DNA from: Lagierella massiliensis
GTDB lineage: Bacteria > Bacillota > Clostridia > Tissierellales > Peptoniphilaceae
Reading direction: 5' to 3'
Length of the DNA: 64,000 nucleotides
Assembly: GCA_030532135.1 (NCBI GenBank)
Contig: JAUNLT010000007.1
Coordinates: 1-64,000 of the forward strand
Below are positions 54,714 to 63,170 of the stretch, in pieces. A program made the position numbers and the translations under genes. The notes below the pieces were generated by a model that was not told the origin of the DNA, searched no databases, and saw nothing but the letters and a program-made list of their open reading frames with translations. Every line of letters begins with the position of its first letter. The first letter of the stretch is position 1.

Positions 54714-55929
54714 TAATTATATCCTCAACACAATCGGGATGGTAAATATTTACTACTTTAAAATCCGACAATTCTCTATACAGCCCTTTCCTAGATATTT
54801 GAAGTTTTACAAGGTCCTTATAACCCCCTTTAGATAAAGGTCTTCCTTTTGTCGCAAGTTTGTTTAGCTTTCTTTCTATTTGAACTACAATCCCATTTTG
54901 TTTTAAAGGATTGTAATTGTGTTTATCAAGTACAACTCCTCCTCCTGTAGATATTACAATCCCATTTTCTTTACCATACTTTATACAAGCTAGGTGTTCA
55001 AGCTCTCTAAACCCTTCTTCTCCATATTGATTAAAAATACCTGGAATAGTCATTTGATTTACTTCTTCTATCACTTTATCAAGGTCAATAAACCTTCTTT
55101 CTAATTTTTTAGCAACAGCTTTTCCTATTGATGTCTTTCCCGATCCAGGCATTCCTATAAGAACTATGTTTGAAACATCTCTATAAATTTTATTGTAAAT
55201 CCTTTCTCTTTCTTCATCTTCAAATTTCCTATTAATAAATATTTCTGATGAGTCAATACCTTGATTTACAAGCATTTTAAGACCTGTAGCCGTTTTTAGA
55301 CCCAACATTTGAGCATCTAAGATAAGTTTTGTTCGCAAAGGGTTGTAAACAACGTCTGCAACAGCTTTTAAATTTGGAAAATCTTTTAAATTTACGAGGG
55401 ATTCTAAATTATTAGGATACATTCCGACCGGAGTTGTATTTATTATAACTTGAGCATGATTATACTTCTCTAAATCATTATACTTAATTTCCGTTTTTCT
55501 GGATACTGTAATAATATCTTTTGCACCCATATCTTCTAAAACAGCTCTTATCGTCTTTGAAGTAGATCCATCACCAAGTACAACTACTTCACTTCCTTTA
55601 ATCTCAATGTCTATGTCTTTTAACATAGAGATGGCTCCAAAATAATCTGTGTTAAATCCTATTATATCTTCATTATCAAAAAGCACCGTATTGATACAAC
55701 CTATCTTGAAAACTTCAGGAGAAAACTTGTTACAGTATTTCATGGCTTCTTCTTTATAGGGCATTGTAATGTTAAGGCCTTTTAATTCCTTTTTTAAAAA
55801 TAGTTCTTTTAACTGTGTTTTTGAAACCTCAAACAATTTATATTCATAATCGCCTAAATAACTGTGGAGTTTTGGAGAAAAACTGTGTTTTAGAGTTTTT
55901 CCAACCAATCCAAAAGTATTTCTATACAT
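54685..55929 (-). CDS. Fused shikimate dehydrogenase-shikimate kinase
   Basis: 414 residues. Residues 1-250 are AroE: GKTLKHSFSPKLHSY, LNITMPYKEEA (catalytic Lys), GFNTDYFGA (catalytic Asp), NADP loop VVLGDGSTSKTI. Residues 255-414 are AroK: P-loop IGMPGSGKTSIGK, FRELEHL, VISTGGGVV. A linker of about 15 residues (KFEDEERERIYNKIYR) joins them. It performs steps 4 and 5 of the pathway in one polypeptide. No frameshift at the junction, so it is a true fusion. Confidence 0.93.
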   Translation of the reverse strand: MYRNTFGLVGKTLKHSFSPKLHSYLGDYEYKLFEVSKTQLKELFLKKELKGLNITMPYKEEAMKYCNKFSPEVFKIGCINTVLFDNEDIIGFNTDYFGAISMLKDIDIEIKGSEVVVLGDGSTSKTIRAVLEDMGAKDIITVSRKTEIKYNDLEKYNHAQVIINTTPVGMYPNNLESLVNLKDFPNLKAVADVVYNPLRTKLILDAQMLGLKTATGLKMLVNQGIDSSEIFINRKFEDEERERIYNKIYRDVSNIVLIGMPGSGKTSIGKAVAKKLERRFIDLDKVIEEVNQMTIPGIFNQYGEEGFRELEHLACIKYGKENGIVISTGGGVVLDKHNYNPLKQNGIVVQIERKLNKLATKGRPLSKGGYKDLVKLQISRKGLYRELSDFKVVNIYHPDCVEDIINGFNEITDN

Positions 55930-57013
55930 AATATCCCTCTTCCATAAGCATGTCTAAAAGCACTATACAAGTTGCCGCTTCCATTACAGGTACAGCCCTT
56001 ATCCCAATGCAAGGATCATGTCTTCCTTCAATTAAAAGATTTTTCTTTTCTTTAGTTCTAATATTTATTGTCTTTTGCATTTTCCCAATTGACGGTGTTG
56101 GTTTAAATACACATCTATATACAATAGGCATACCATTTGTAATTCCAGAAACTATCCCTGAAGAGTTGTTAGTAACTGTTCTAATCTCATCATCTATTAC
56201 TGTATATTCATCATTATGAGAAGATCCATTTAACATTGAAGCTTTAAATCCCATACCAAATTCAATTCCTTTTACACCAGGTATTGAAAATGCCATTTGA
56301 GAAAGTCTACCTTCAACAGTATTGAAAATAGGTTTACCCACTGCTTTAGGCATTCCAACTACTCCTACCTCTACTATTGAACCTATGGAATCTTTTTTCT
56401 CTCTAGTCTGTTCGATTAACCTTTGCATTTTATTTTGTGCATCTGATGAAATTGTAGGAAAATTATAATTATTTGTCTTTTCAAGAATTTCTTTTTCCAA
56501 ATTTACAAAATCATATCCATCATCTAATACTTCCCCAATCCTATACAAGTGAGCTCCTACGTAAATTTCTTTTTTATTTAAAAGTTGTTTTGCAATTCCA
56601 CCCGCTATACAAATTGCAGCTGTCAACCTTCCAGAAAGGTGTCCACTACCTCGTAGGTCTGCAAAGCCTTGGTATTTTAAAAATGCAGTGTAATCACCAT
56701 GTGATGGTCTTAAAATATTTTTTAGATTATCATAGTCTTTAGACCTTTTATCTTCATTTTCAATTATTGCACAAATGGGAAATCCCGTGGTTACATTTTC
56801 CATCAATCCTGAAATGAACTTTGGTATATCCTTTTCTCTTCTCTTTGTTGTATAGGTTGAATTACCTGGTGATCTTCTAGTTAAAAACTTATTCAGGCTC
56901 TCCATTTCAATTTCAACACCACTTGGAATCCCATCCATAACAACCCCTATACAATTTCCATGGGATTCTCCAAATATAGATATTTTAAATTTATTACCTA
57001 TAATCGAAGTCAA
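55922..57013 (-). CDS. aroC: Chorismate synthase
   Basis: 363 residues. SIFGESHGNCIGVVMDGIP, FLTRRSPGNSTYTTKRREKD, GRHDPCIGIRAVPVMEAA. FMN-dependent last step. Overlaps aroE-aroK by eight and aroA by 20 bases. Confidence 0.95.
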   Translation of the reverse strand: MTSIIGNKFKISIFGESHGNCIGVVMDGIPSGVEIEMESLNKFLTRRSPGNSTYTTKRREKDIPKFISGLMENVTTGFPICAIIENEDKRSKDYDNLKNILRPSHGDYTAFLKYQGFADLRGSGHLSGRLTAAICIAGGIAKQLLNKKEIYVGAHLYRIGEVLDDGYDFVNLEKEILEKTNNYNFPTISSDAQNKMQRLIEQTREKKDSIGSIVEVGVVGMPKAVGKPIFNTVEGRLSQMAFSIPGVKGIEFGMGFKASMLNGSSHNDEYTVIDDEIRTVTNNSSGIVSGITNGMPIVYRCVFKPTPSIGKMQKTINIRTKEKKNLLIEGRHDPCIGIRAVPVMEAATCIVLLDMLMEEGYYV

Positions 57014-58262
57014 TTAAATCTCCTCCTAATTTTTTTAAATCTTTAAAAAATCTAGGATATGACTTATTTATTGCCTCAGCTCCTTCTATTTCTATCTCAT
57101 TTTTTGCTATTACTGATGCAATTGACGCTGCCATAACCATTCTGTGATCATTAAAACCTTGTACTTTTCCACCTTCTAAAAAACCCTTACCATGAACAAT
57201 TAAAGCGTCATTTATTACTTCTGCATTCCCTCCAAGACAATTAATAAGTCTTTTAGTATTATTTAACCTATCGGATTCTTTAAGTTTTAGTCTGTGACAC
57301 CCTGTGAAAATTGATTTTCCTTCAGCACCACAAGATAATATTGACAATACAGGTAAAAGATCTGGAAACTCATTTATATCCATTTTAAAAGGCTTTTTGT
57401 CTTTTGAAGTAACCAGCACACGGTTTGTAACTTCAACTTTTGCACCAAATTCTTTTAAAATTTCAAGTATTACTTTGTCTCCTTGAACACTTTTAAAATT
57501 CAATCCTGTAAGAGATATTAACCCTCCTAAAGCTCCAGCTATTAAAAAAGGTGATGCATTAGACCAGTCTCCTTCCACAATCATTTCCTCTCTAGGGTTT
57601 AAAACTTGGTTACCTTTAACAAAAAAACCGTTATCGTACTTTGTAACATTAATTCCATAATTCTCCAATACGTCAATTGTAATATCTACATAGGATTTAG
57701 ATTCAAGTCCACTTCTTAACTTTATCCTAGTATCTTCTTTAAACAAAGGCGCAGATAATAAAATTCCAGAGATATACTGTGATGATATATTCCCCTCAAT
57801 TTCAATTTCTCCACCTGTAAACTTTCCACTAGTTTCTAGAGGCAAAATATGATTTTTAAAGTATACACCTTTTTTTTCTAATGCCTTGGTAAGTTCTTCC
57901 ACTGGCCTATTATTTAAACTCCCCTCTGCCACAATTTTATTACATTCATAAATTGCTGTTGCAATAGGGATAATAAATCTTAGAGTAGAGCCAGACTCTT
58001 TGGCGTTTAGAATAGGTTTTTGTTTTCTTTTTTTTATAGGATAAATTCTAAGTATATTATCTAAAATTTCATATCTTCCACCTAATTCTTCTATACATCC
58101 TAAAGTTGCTTTTAGATCTTCATTATATTCGTCTAAAATAAGTTGTGATGGTTTTTGTGAAATAGCAGATAAGATTATCATTCTATGTCCATAACTTTTA
58201 GATGGGATTGCTTTTAAATTTCCAGACAGCTTTTTAGGTTTAATTAAAATATTTTGTTTCAA
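56994..58262 (-). CDS. aroA: 3-phosphoshikimate 1-carboxyvinyltransferase (EPSP synthase)
   Basis: 422 residues. KSYGHRMIILSAI, AKESGSTLRFIIPIATAI, SSQYISGILLSAP, RLKLKESDRLNNTKRLI and FNDHRMVMAASIA. Transfers enolpyruvyl from PEP. Overlaps aroB by 23 bases. Confidence 0.95.
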   Translation of the reverse strand: MKQNILIKPKKLSGNLKAIPSKSYGHRMIILSAISQKPSQLILDEYNEDLKATLGCIEELGGRYEILDNILRIYPIKKRKQKPILNAKESGSTLRFIIPIATAIYECNKIVAEGSLNNRPVEELTKALEKKGVYFKNHILPLETSGKFTGGEIEIEGNISSQYISGILLSAPLFKEDTRIKLRSGLESKSYVDITIDVLENYGINVTKYDNGFFVKGNQVLNPREEMIVEGDWSNASPFLIAGALGGLISLTGLNFKSVQGDKVILEILKEFGAKVEVTNRVLVTSKDKKPFKMDINEFPDLLPVLSILSCGAEGKSIFTGCHRLKLKESDRLNNTKRLINCLGGNAEVINDALIVHGKGFLEGGKVQGFNDHRMVMAASIASVIAKNEIEIEGAEAINKSYPRFFKDLKKLGGDLIDFDYR

Positions 58263-59319
58263 TTTTTAATAAATCCTCCAAACTGTCTAATTTTATTTTT
58301 TTAATGGTGGGTTTCCCAATTTTTTCAACCATTATAATATTGAGATATCCGTCAAAAATTTTTTTGTCTAGAAAGATATATTTTAAAAGATCTTCTTTTT
58401 TAATTGCTGGATAATCAATTAACTTATACTTGTTTATTACTTCTAAAATATCATTAAGTTCATTTTGAGATAAAAATCCCTTATTAAAACTTATCTTTGA
58501 CACTATTTCAATTCCTATTCCAACCGCATAGCCATGCTTTATATTATATCCCGACGCTTGTTCTATAGCATGTCCAAATGTATGTCCCAAATTTAATAAC
58601 CTTCTATTACCCAAGTCATTTTCATCTTCAATCACTACACTTTCTTTAAATTTAATAGCTTTTTCTATTACCTCTTTAAGCCTTTTTGACTTTACGCTAA
58701 AATCTTCTTTTAAAAAGATATCAAAATAATTTCTGTCAAATAAAATTCCATATTTTATACATTCATAAATTCCATTATTAAATTCAATTATAGGTAATGT
58801 TTTTAATGTATTCGTATCTATAATAACTGCTACCGGCTGTTTAAAAGAACCTACTAGATTTTTTCCTCCTGGTAAATCTACCCCTGTCTTTCCACCAACA
58901 GATGAGTCTACACACGCAAGGAGAGTTGTTGGTATTTGAATATAGTCAATACCCCTTTGGTATATTGCTGCACAAAATCCTGCTAAATCTCCAACCACTC
59001 CTCCTCCTAGAGCTATAATCAAATCAGAGCGACTAAATTGTCTTTGGCATAAAAAGTTCATTACATCTGATACCACTTTTAAATTTTTAGATTCTTCTCC
59101 AGGTTTTAAAGAGTATATAAAGTAATTAATTTTTTTACCTTTCAAAATATTTAAAATTGTATTTAAATGATATTTTTTTACGTTTTCATCAGTAATTACA
59201 CAGACTTTTTGAGAATTAGTTATATAGTTTAATACAAAATTAAAATTATCTTCTCCAAGGTGGACTCTGTAACTCTTAGAAACTCTTATATCTATATCTT
59301 TATTCATTATCAAGTTCAT
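58240..59319 (-). CDS. aroB: 3-dehydroquinate synthase
   Basis: 359 residues. LIALGGGVVGDLAGFCAAIY (NAD site), IPTTLLACVDSSVGGKTGVD, LNLGHTFGHAIE (zinc His). Second pathway step. The start could also be Met5 of the same frame. Overlaps aroF by 20 bases. Confidence 0.95.
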   Translation of the reverse strand: MNLIMNKDIDIRVSKSYRVHLGEDNFNFVLNYITNSQKVCVITDENVKKYHLNTILNILKGKKINYFIYSLKPGEESKNLKVVSDVMNFLCQRQFSRSDLIIALGGGVVGDLAGFCAAIYQRGIDYIQIPTTLLACVDSSVGGKTGVDLPGGKNLVGSFKQPVAVIIDTNTLKTLPIIEFNNGIYECIKYGILFDRNYFDIFLKEDFSVKSKRLKEVIEKAIKFKESVVIEDENDLGNRRLLNLGHTFGHAIEQASGYNIKHGYAVGIGIEIVSKISFNKGFLSQNELNDILEVINKYKLIDYPAIKKEDLLKYIFLDKKIFDGYLNIIMVEKIGKPTIKKIKLDSLEDLLKIETKYFN

Positions 59320-60325
59320 TTATCTCTTTTAAAGCCTCTTTTAAAATTGATATTTTTTTCATCATTAGATCAAACTTTTTTGGTTTTAAAGACTGTGCTC
59401 CATCACAAAGAGCCTTTTCGGGATTGTTGTGAACTTCTACTATAAGTCCATCTCCGCCAACAGCAGTTGCTGCCAAAGAGAGTGGTTCAACCATTTCCCA
59501 ATCTCCACACGCGTGGGATGGATCGATAATTATAGGAAGTTGAGTTCTCTGTCGTAAATAAGGTACTGAAGTAATATCTAGGGTATTTCTTACTCCTTTT
59601 TCAAAAGTTCTAATTCCCCTCTCACAAAGAACTATATTTTGATTTCCCCATGACATTAAATACTCAGCAGACATTATCCACTCTTCATAGGTAGCGGAAA
59701 GACCCCGCTTTAATAAGATAGGTTTATCCACTTTTCCAAGTTTTTTTAAGAGGGAAAAATTTTGCATATTTCTTGCTCCAACTTGAAGCATATCTACATT
59801 TTCAAAATATGGAAGATCGTCTATATCCATAATTTCAGAAACTATAGGTAGTCCTGTAATTTCTTTTGCTTCTAATAAGTATTCTATTCCCTTTTCTCCC
59901 ATACCTTGAAAAGAATACGGAGAAGTCCTCGGTTTAAATGCTCCACCTCTTAATATATTTGCTCCTGATTCTTTTACTTTTTTTGCAACTTCTATAACTT
60001 GTTCTCGAGATTCTACAGAACAAGGACCTGCTATAACAACGAAGTTTCCACTTCCTATACTTACATCCTTCACTTTTATCGTAGATGGCTTCTTGTGATA
60101 CTTGAGATTTGCCTCCCTATATGCTTCTTGAATTCTAAACACATTATCTACACAGTCAAAAGCTTTAACAGAAGTTTCATTAATCCATCGCGTATCTCCT
60201 ATTATTGATAAAACTGTAGAATTGTCACCTCTTGTTTCTACTACTTCAAGTTCTTTTTTCTCAAACCAACTTATTAAATCTCTTACATTTTCACTATCTA
60301 CATCTGTTTTTAATTTTACTATCAT
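59300..60325 (-). CDS. aroF: DAHP synthase, type I-beta
   Basis: 341 residues. N-terminal ferredoxin-like regulatory domain (1-75, as in the Thermotoga enzyme), then the barrel: VVIAGPCSVESREQV, GGAFKPRTSPYSFQG, IDPSHACGDWEMV, GGDGLIVEVHNNPEKALCDG. Joins PEP and erythrose 4-phosphate; the N-terminal domain usually mediates feedback by tyrosine or phenylalanine. First gene of the aro operon. Confidence 0.95.
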   Translation of the reverse strand: MIVKLKTDVDSENVRDLISWFEKKELEVVETRGDNSTVLSIIGDTRWINETSVKAFDCVDNVFRIQEAYREANLKYHKKPSTIKVKDVSIGSGNFVVIAGPCSVESREQVIEVAKKVKESGANILRGGAFKPRTSPYSFQGMGEKGIEYLLEAKEITGLPIVSEIMDIDDLPYFENVDMLQVGARNMQNFSLLKKLGKVDKPILLKRGLSATYEEWIMSAEYLMSWGNQNIVLCERGIRTFEKGVRNTLDITSVPYLRQRTQLPIIIDPSHACGDWEMVEPLSLAATAVGGDGLIVEVHNNPEKALCDGAQSLKPKKFDLMMKKISILKEALKEINELDNE

Positions 60326-60466
60326 GTCAAATCCTTTTTATATGATATTCTTATCTATATTCTATCATCTTAATCAATTTTTCTGAAATTAGAATTATAT
60401 AACAAATTTTTTCATTTAATTCTTATATGTTAGAATATTATTATATAAAGAATATAAGGAGGCATT

Positions 60467-61639
60467 ATGGATTACGATTTTAAATCCCGAATTTCCAGAA
60501 AAGATACGGGATCTGCAAAATGGGAATTAATGTATAAAACAGACGAAGAAGTTTGTGAAGAAGTGGTTCCTCTGTCAGTAGCCGACATGGAATTTCACAC
60601 ACCACCATGCATTGTAGATGGTTTAAAAAATTTTTTAGACCATGGAGTACTCGGCTATACCATGCCCTATGATAACTATTTACAAACAGTTAAAGAATGG
60701 TTTTTAAAAAAACATAATTATAAAATCCAAACCGATTGGATAGTACAAAGCCCTGGCGTTGTTAATGCTTTTACTGCTGCCCTTAGAGCACTTTGCAACG
60801 AAGGTGAGGGTGTAATTATATTTAAACCTATTTATCCACCTATGATTAATGCGATAAATTCAAATAATTTAAAAGAGGTAAACGTTCCCTTAATAAATAA
60901 TGACGAAAGATACGAAATAGACTTTGAAACTTTTGAAAAGGCTTGTAAAGATTCAAATAATAAAGTTTTACTTTTCTGCTCTCCACATAATCCTGTTGGG
61001 AGAATATGGTCTATTGAGGAACTGAAAAAAGTTGGGAAGATCTGTTTAGAAAACGATATTATAATAATTTCTGATGAAATATGGATGGACCTAATAAGAC
61101 CAGGTAATAAACATAATATTTTTGCAAGTATATCTAAAGATTTAGAAAATAATTTAATTACTTGTTCTTCTCCTTCAAAAGCTTTTAATATTGCAGGATT
61201 AAATAATTCAAATATAATAGTAGCAAATGAAGAAATTAGAGAAAAATTAAAAGAGGAACTTGTAAAAATGCATTCTACATCTATAAACATTCTTGGATAT
61301 AAAGCTTGTGAATGCGCATATAAAGAAGGTCTTCCTTGGTTAAATGAATTACTTAAAGTCATTGACGAAAACTTTAAATTGTGTGAAAAAACTTTTAGTA
61401 AATTAAATTTACCATATTCAAAAGCAGAAGGCACTTACGTAATATGGGTTAATTTCAATCCTCTAGGGCTTGGAGATAAATTAGAAGATTTTCTTATTGA
61501 AAAAGCTAATATTTTTACAACCCATGGTAAAAACTTTGGTCAAGAAGGAATTGGTTATGAAAGATTTAATCTTGCACTCCCAACTGATGTTTTAAAAGAA
61601 CATCTAAATCGACTTGTTAAAGCAATAAATGATTTGTAA
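60467..61639 (+). CDS. patB: PatB/MalY-type PLP-dependent C-S lyase/aminotransferase
   Basis: 390 residues. VPLSVADMEFHTPPCIVDGL, GVLGYTMPYDNY, SPHNPVGRIWSIEELK and PLP-lysine SPSKAFNIAGL are typical of the cystathionine beta-lyase (PatB/MalY) branch of fold-type I. Cleaves cystathionine or cysteine, with possible hydrogen sulfide release; exact substrate unknown. Preceded by AAGGAGG. Divergent from the aro operon. Confidence 0.88.
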   Translation: MDYDFKSRISRKDTGSAKWELMYKTDEEVCEEVVPLSVADMEFHTPPCIVDGLKNFLDHGVLGYTMPYDNYLQTVKEWFLKKHNYKIQTDWIVQSPGVVNAFTAALRALCNEGEGVIIFKPIYPPMINAINSNNLKEVNVPLINNDERYEIDFETFEKACKDSNNKVLLFCSPHNPVGRIWSIEELKKVGKICLENDIIIISDEIWMDLIRPGNKHNIFASISKDLENNLITCSSPSKAFNIAGLNNSNIIVANEEIREKLKEELVKMHSTSINILGYKACECAYKEGLPWLNELLKVIDENFKLCEKTFSKLNLPYSKAEGTYVIWVNFNPLGLGDKLEDFLIEKANIFTTHGKNFGQEGIGYERFNLALPTDVLKEHLNRLVKAINDL

Positions 61640-61642
61640 ACT

Positions 61643-61664
61643 AAGGAAGGAGAAATCCTTCCTT
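61643..61664 (+). terminator. Terminator-like hairpin after patB
   Basis: Nine-base arms AAGGAAGGA and TCCTTCCTT, loop GAAA. T tail is weak; its right end overlaps the -35 of the tyrS promoter. Confidence 0.6.
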
Positions 61665-61690
61665 GAATATTTCATTAATTATGTTATAAT
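61663..61690 (+). promoter_or_regulatory. Promoter of tyrS
   Basis: TTGAAT (61663-61668), 16-base spacer, TATAAT (61685-61690), with a TGT extension before the -10. Confidence 0.7.
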
Positions 61691-61696
61691 ACCATT

Positions 61697-61870
61697 AAAT
61701 GAATATGGATTTGTGGATTTTTAGTACCTTAAATAGTAACGTTTTTAAGAGAAATTACAACTTCCTTTGTCCAAGGCTCGCAAATGGCCTACATTGCAAT
61801 AAGACTTCCAGTAAAGAAAGGTGGTACCACGGTTTAGCGTCCTTTCAACTTGGAAGATTTTTTATTTGGA
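61697..61870 (+). promoter_or_regulatory. T-box leader of tyrS
   Basis: The T-box sequence AAGGTGGTACCACGG (61818-61832) and its partner CGTCCTTT (61839-61846) form the antiterminator bulge that pairs with the uncharged tRNA end. The UGGU reading fits a discriminator A, as in tRNA-Tyr. A TAC at 61790-61792 is a candidate specifier codon. CTTCCA (61805-61810) against TGGAAG (61851-61856), followed by ATTTTTTATTT, supplies a possible terminator. At about 170 bases the leader is short, so stem I is probably reduced. Confidence 0.8.
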
Positions 61871-61879
61871 GGGTTTCTT

Positions 61880-63127
61880 ATGGTAAATTATGAGTTAGAA
61901 CACGATAATGTGTTTGATGAATTAGTAGAAAGAGGCTATTTTGAACAAGCTACTTACGAAGATGAATTAAGAGAATTACTTGGTAAAGAGTCTGTTAAAT
62001 TTTATATTGGCTTTGATGCCACTGCAGACTCATTAACTATAGGTCACTTTATACAAATCATGGTTATGATGAGAATGCAAAGACACGGTCACGTTCCTGT
62101 TGCTTTACTTGGTGGTGGAACCACAATGATTGGTGATCCGTCAGGAAGATCTGATATGAGAATGATTATGACTAAAGAGCAAATCGACCACAACGCCAAC
62201 TGTTTTTACAATCAATTTCAAAGATTTATAGATTTTGAAGACAATAAAGCAATTATTGCCAATAATGCAGATTGGTTATTAAATCTAAATTTCTTGGAAT
62301 TTATGAGAGAAATAGGAGTTCACTTTAATGTCAATCACATGTTGGCTCTTGACGCTTATAAAAATAGAATGCAAGATGGGCTTACTTTCTTTGAATTTTC
62401 ATATATGTTAATGCAATCTTATGACTATCTAAAACTATATAGAGAATACGGTGTAAAGCTTCAAATGGGAGGCTCTGATCAATGGTCTAATATCTTAGGT
62501 GGTTACGATTTAGTAAGAAAATTGGAACAAGATAAAGTCTATGCCATGACTTTTAAACTTTTAACTACTGCTCAAGGTGTTAAAATGGGAAAATCTCAAA
62601 AAGGAGCTGTGTGGCTTGATGAAAAGAAGACCAGTCCTTATGAGCTATTCCAATATATGAGAAATGTTGACGACTTAGATGTTGAAAAATTCCTCCTAAT
62701 GCTCACTTTCCTTCCTACAGAAGAATGTAGAAGACTTGGCAGTTTAGAAGGTTCAAAAATAAATGAAGCTAAAGAAATTTTAGCATATGAAATAACTAAG
62801 TTAGTTCACGGTGAACAAGAAGCCAAAAAAGCTTTGGAAACTTCCAGATCTTTATTTTCTAATCATGCAGTTAATGAAAATATGCCCACAACAGAAATGT
62901 CTAAAGATGAATTTAGTGAAGGTGTAGGTATCTTAAATCTATTAACTTCACTTAAATTAACAAAATCTAATGGTGAGGCAAGAAGGTTAGTTATGCAAAA
63001 AGGAATAAAACTAAACGGAAAAACCGTCGAGGACTTTAAGCAAGAAATTTCTTTAGATGATTTTTCTGATAATGAAATTATAATACAAAAAGGAAAGAAA
63101 GTTTTCCAAAGAATTAAATTAGTTTAA
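61880..63127 (+). CDS. tyrS: Tyrosyl-tRNA synthetase
   Basis: 415 residues from ATG 61880 (MVNYELEHDN), behind GGAGGG. Class I motifs: YIGFDATADSLTIGHFIQIM (HIGH variant), GGSDQWSNILGG, KMGKSQKGAVW (KMSKS variant). C-terminal S4 RNA-binding domain LTKSNGEARRLVMQKGIKLN. An in-frame ATG at 61850 lies in the leader and is not the start. Confidence 0.97.
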   Translation: MVNYELEHDNVFDELVERGYFEQATYEDELRELLGKESVKFYIGFDATADSLTIGHFIQIMVMMRMQRHGHVPVALLGGGTTMIGDPSGRSDMRMIMTKEQIDHNANCFYNQFQRFIDFEDNKAIIANNADWLLNLNFLEFMREIGVHFNVNHMLALDAYKNRMQDGLTFFEFSYMLMQSYDYLKLYREYGVKLQMGGSDQWSNILGGYDLVRKLEQDKVYAMTFKLLTTAQGVKMGKSQKGAVWLDEKKTSPYELFQYMRNVDDLDVEKFLLMLTFLPTEECRRLGSLEGSKINEAKEILAYEITKLVHGEQEAKKALETSRSLFSNHAVNENMPTTEMSKDEFSEGVGILNLLTSLKLTKSNGEARRLVMQKGIKLNGKTVEDFKQEISLDDFSDNEIIIQKGKKVFQRIKLV

Positions 63128-63170
63128 AAATAAAACTTCCCTAATTGTTAGATTAGGGAAGTTTTATTTT
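63127..63170. terminator. Bidirectional terminator between tyrS and the MATE gene
   Basis: Perfect 19-base arms AAAATAAAACTTCCCTAAT (63127-63145) and its complement (63152-63170), loop TGTTAG, T runs on both strands. The stop codons of both convergent genes touch the stem. Confidence 0.9.

Noticed and set aside
61699-61893. 64-residue plus-strand frame in the tyrS leader
   Set aside because: Covers the T-box structure and overlaps the tyrS start; lacks a ribosome binding site.
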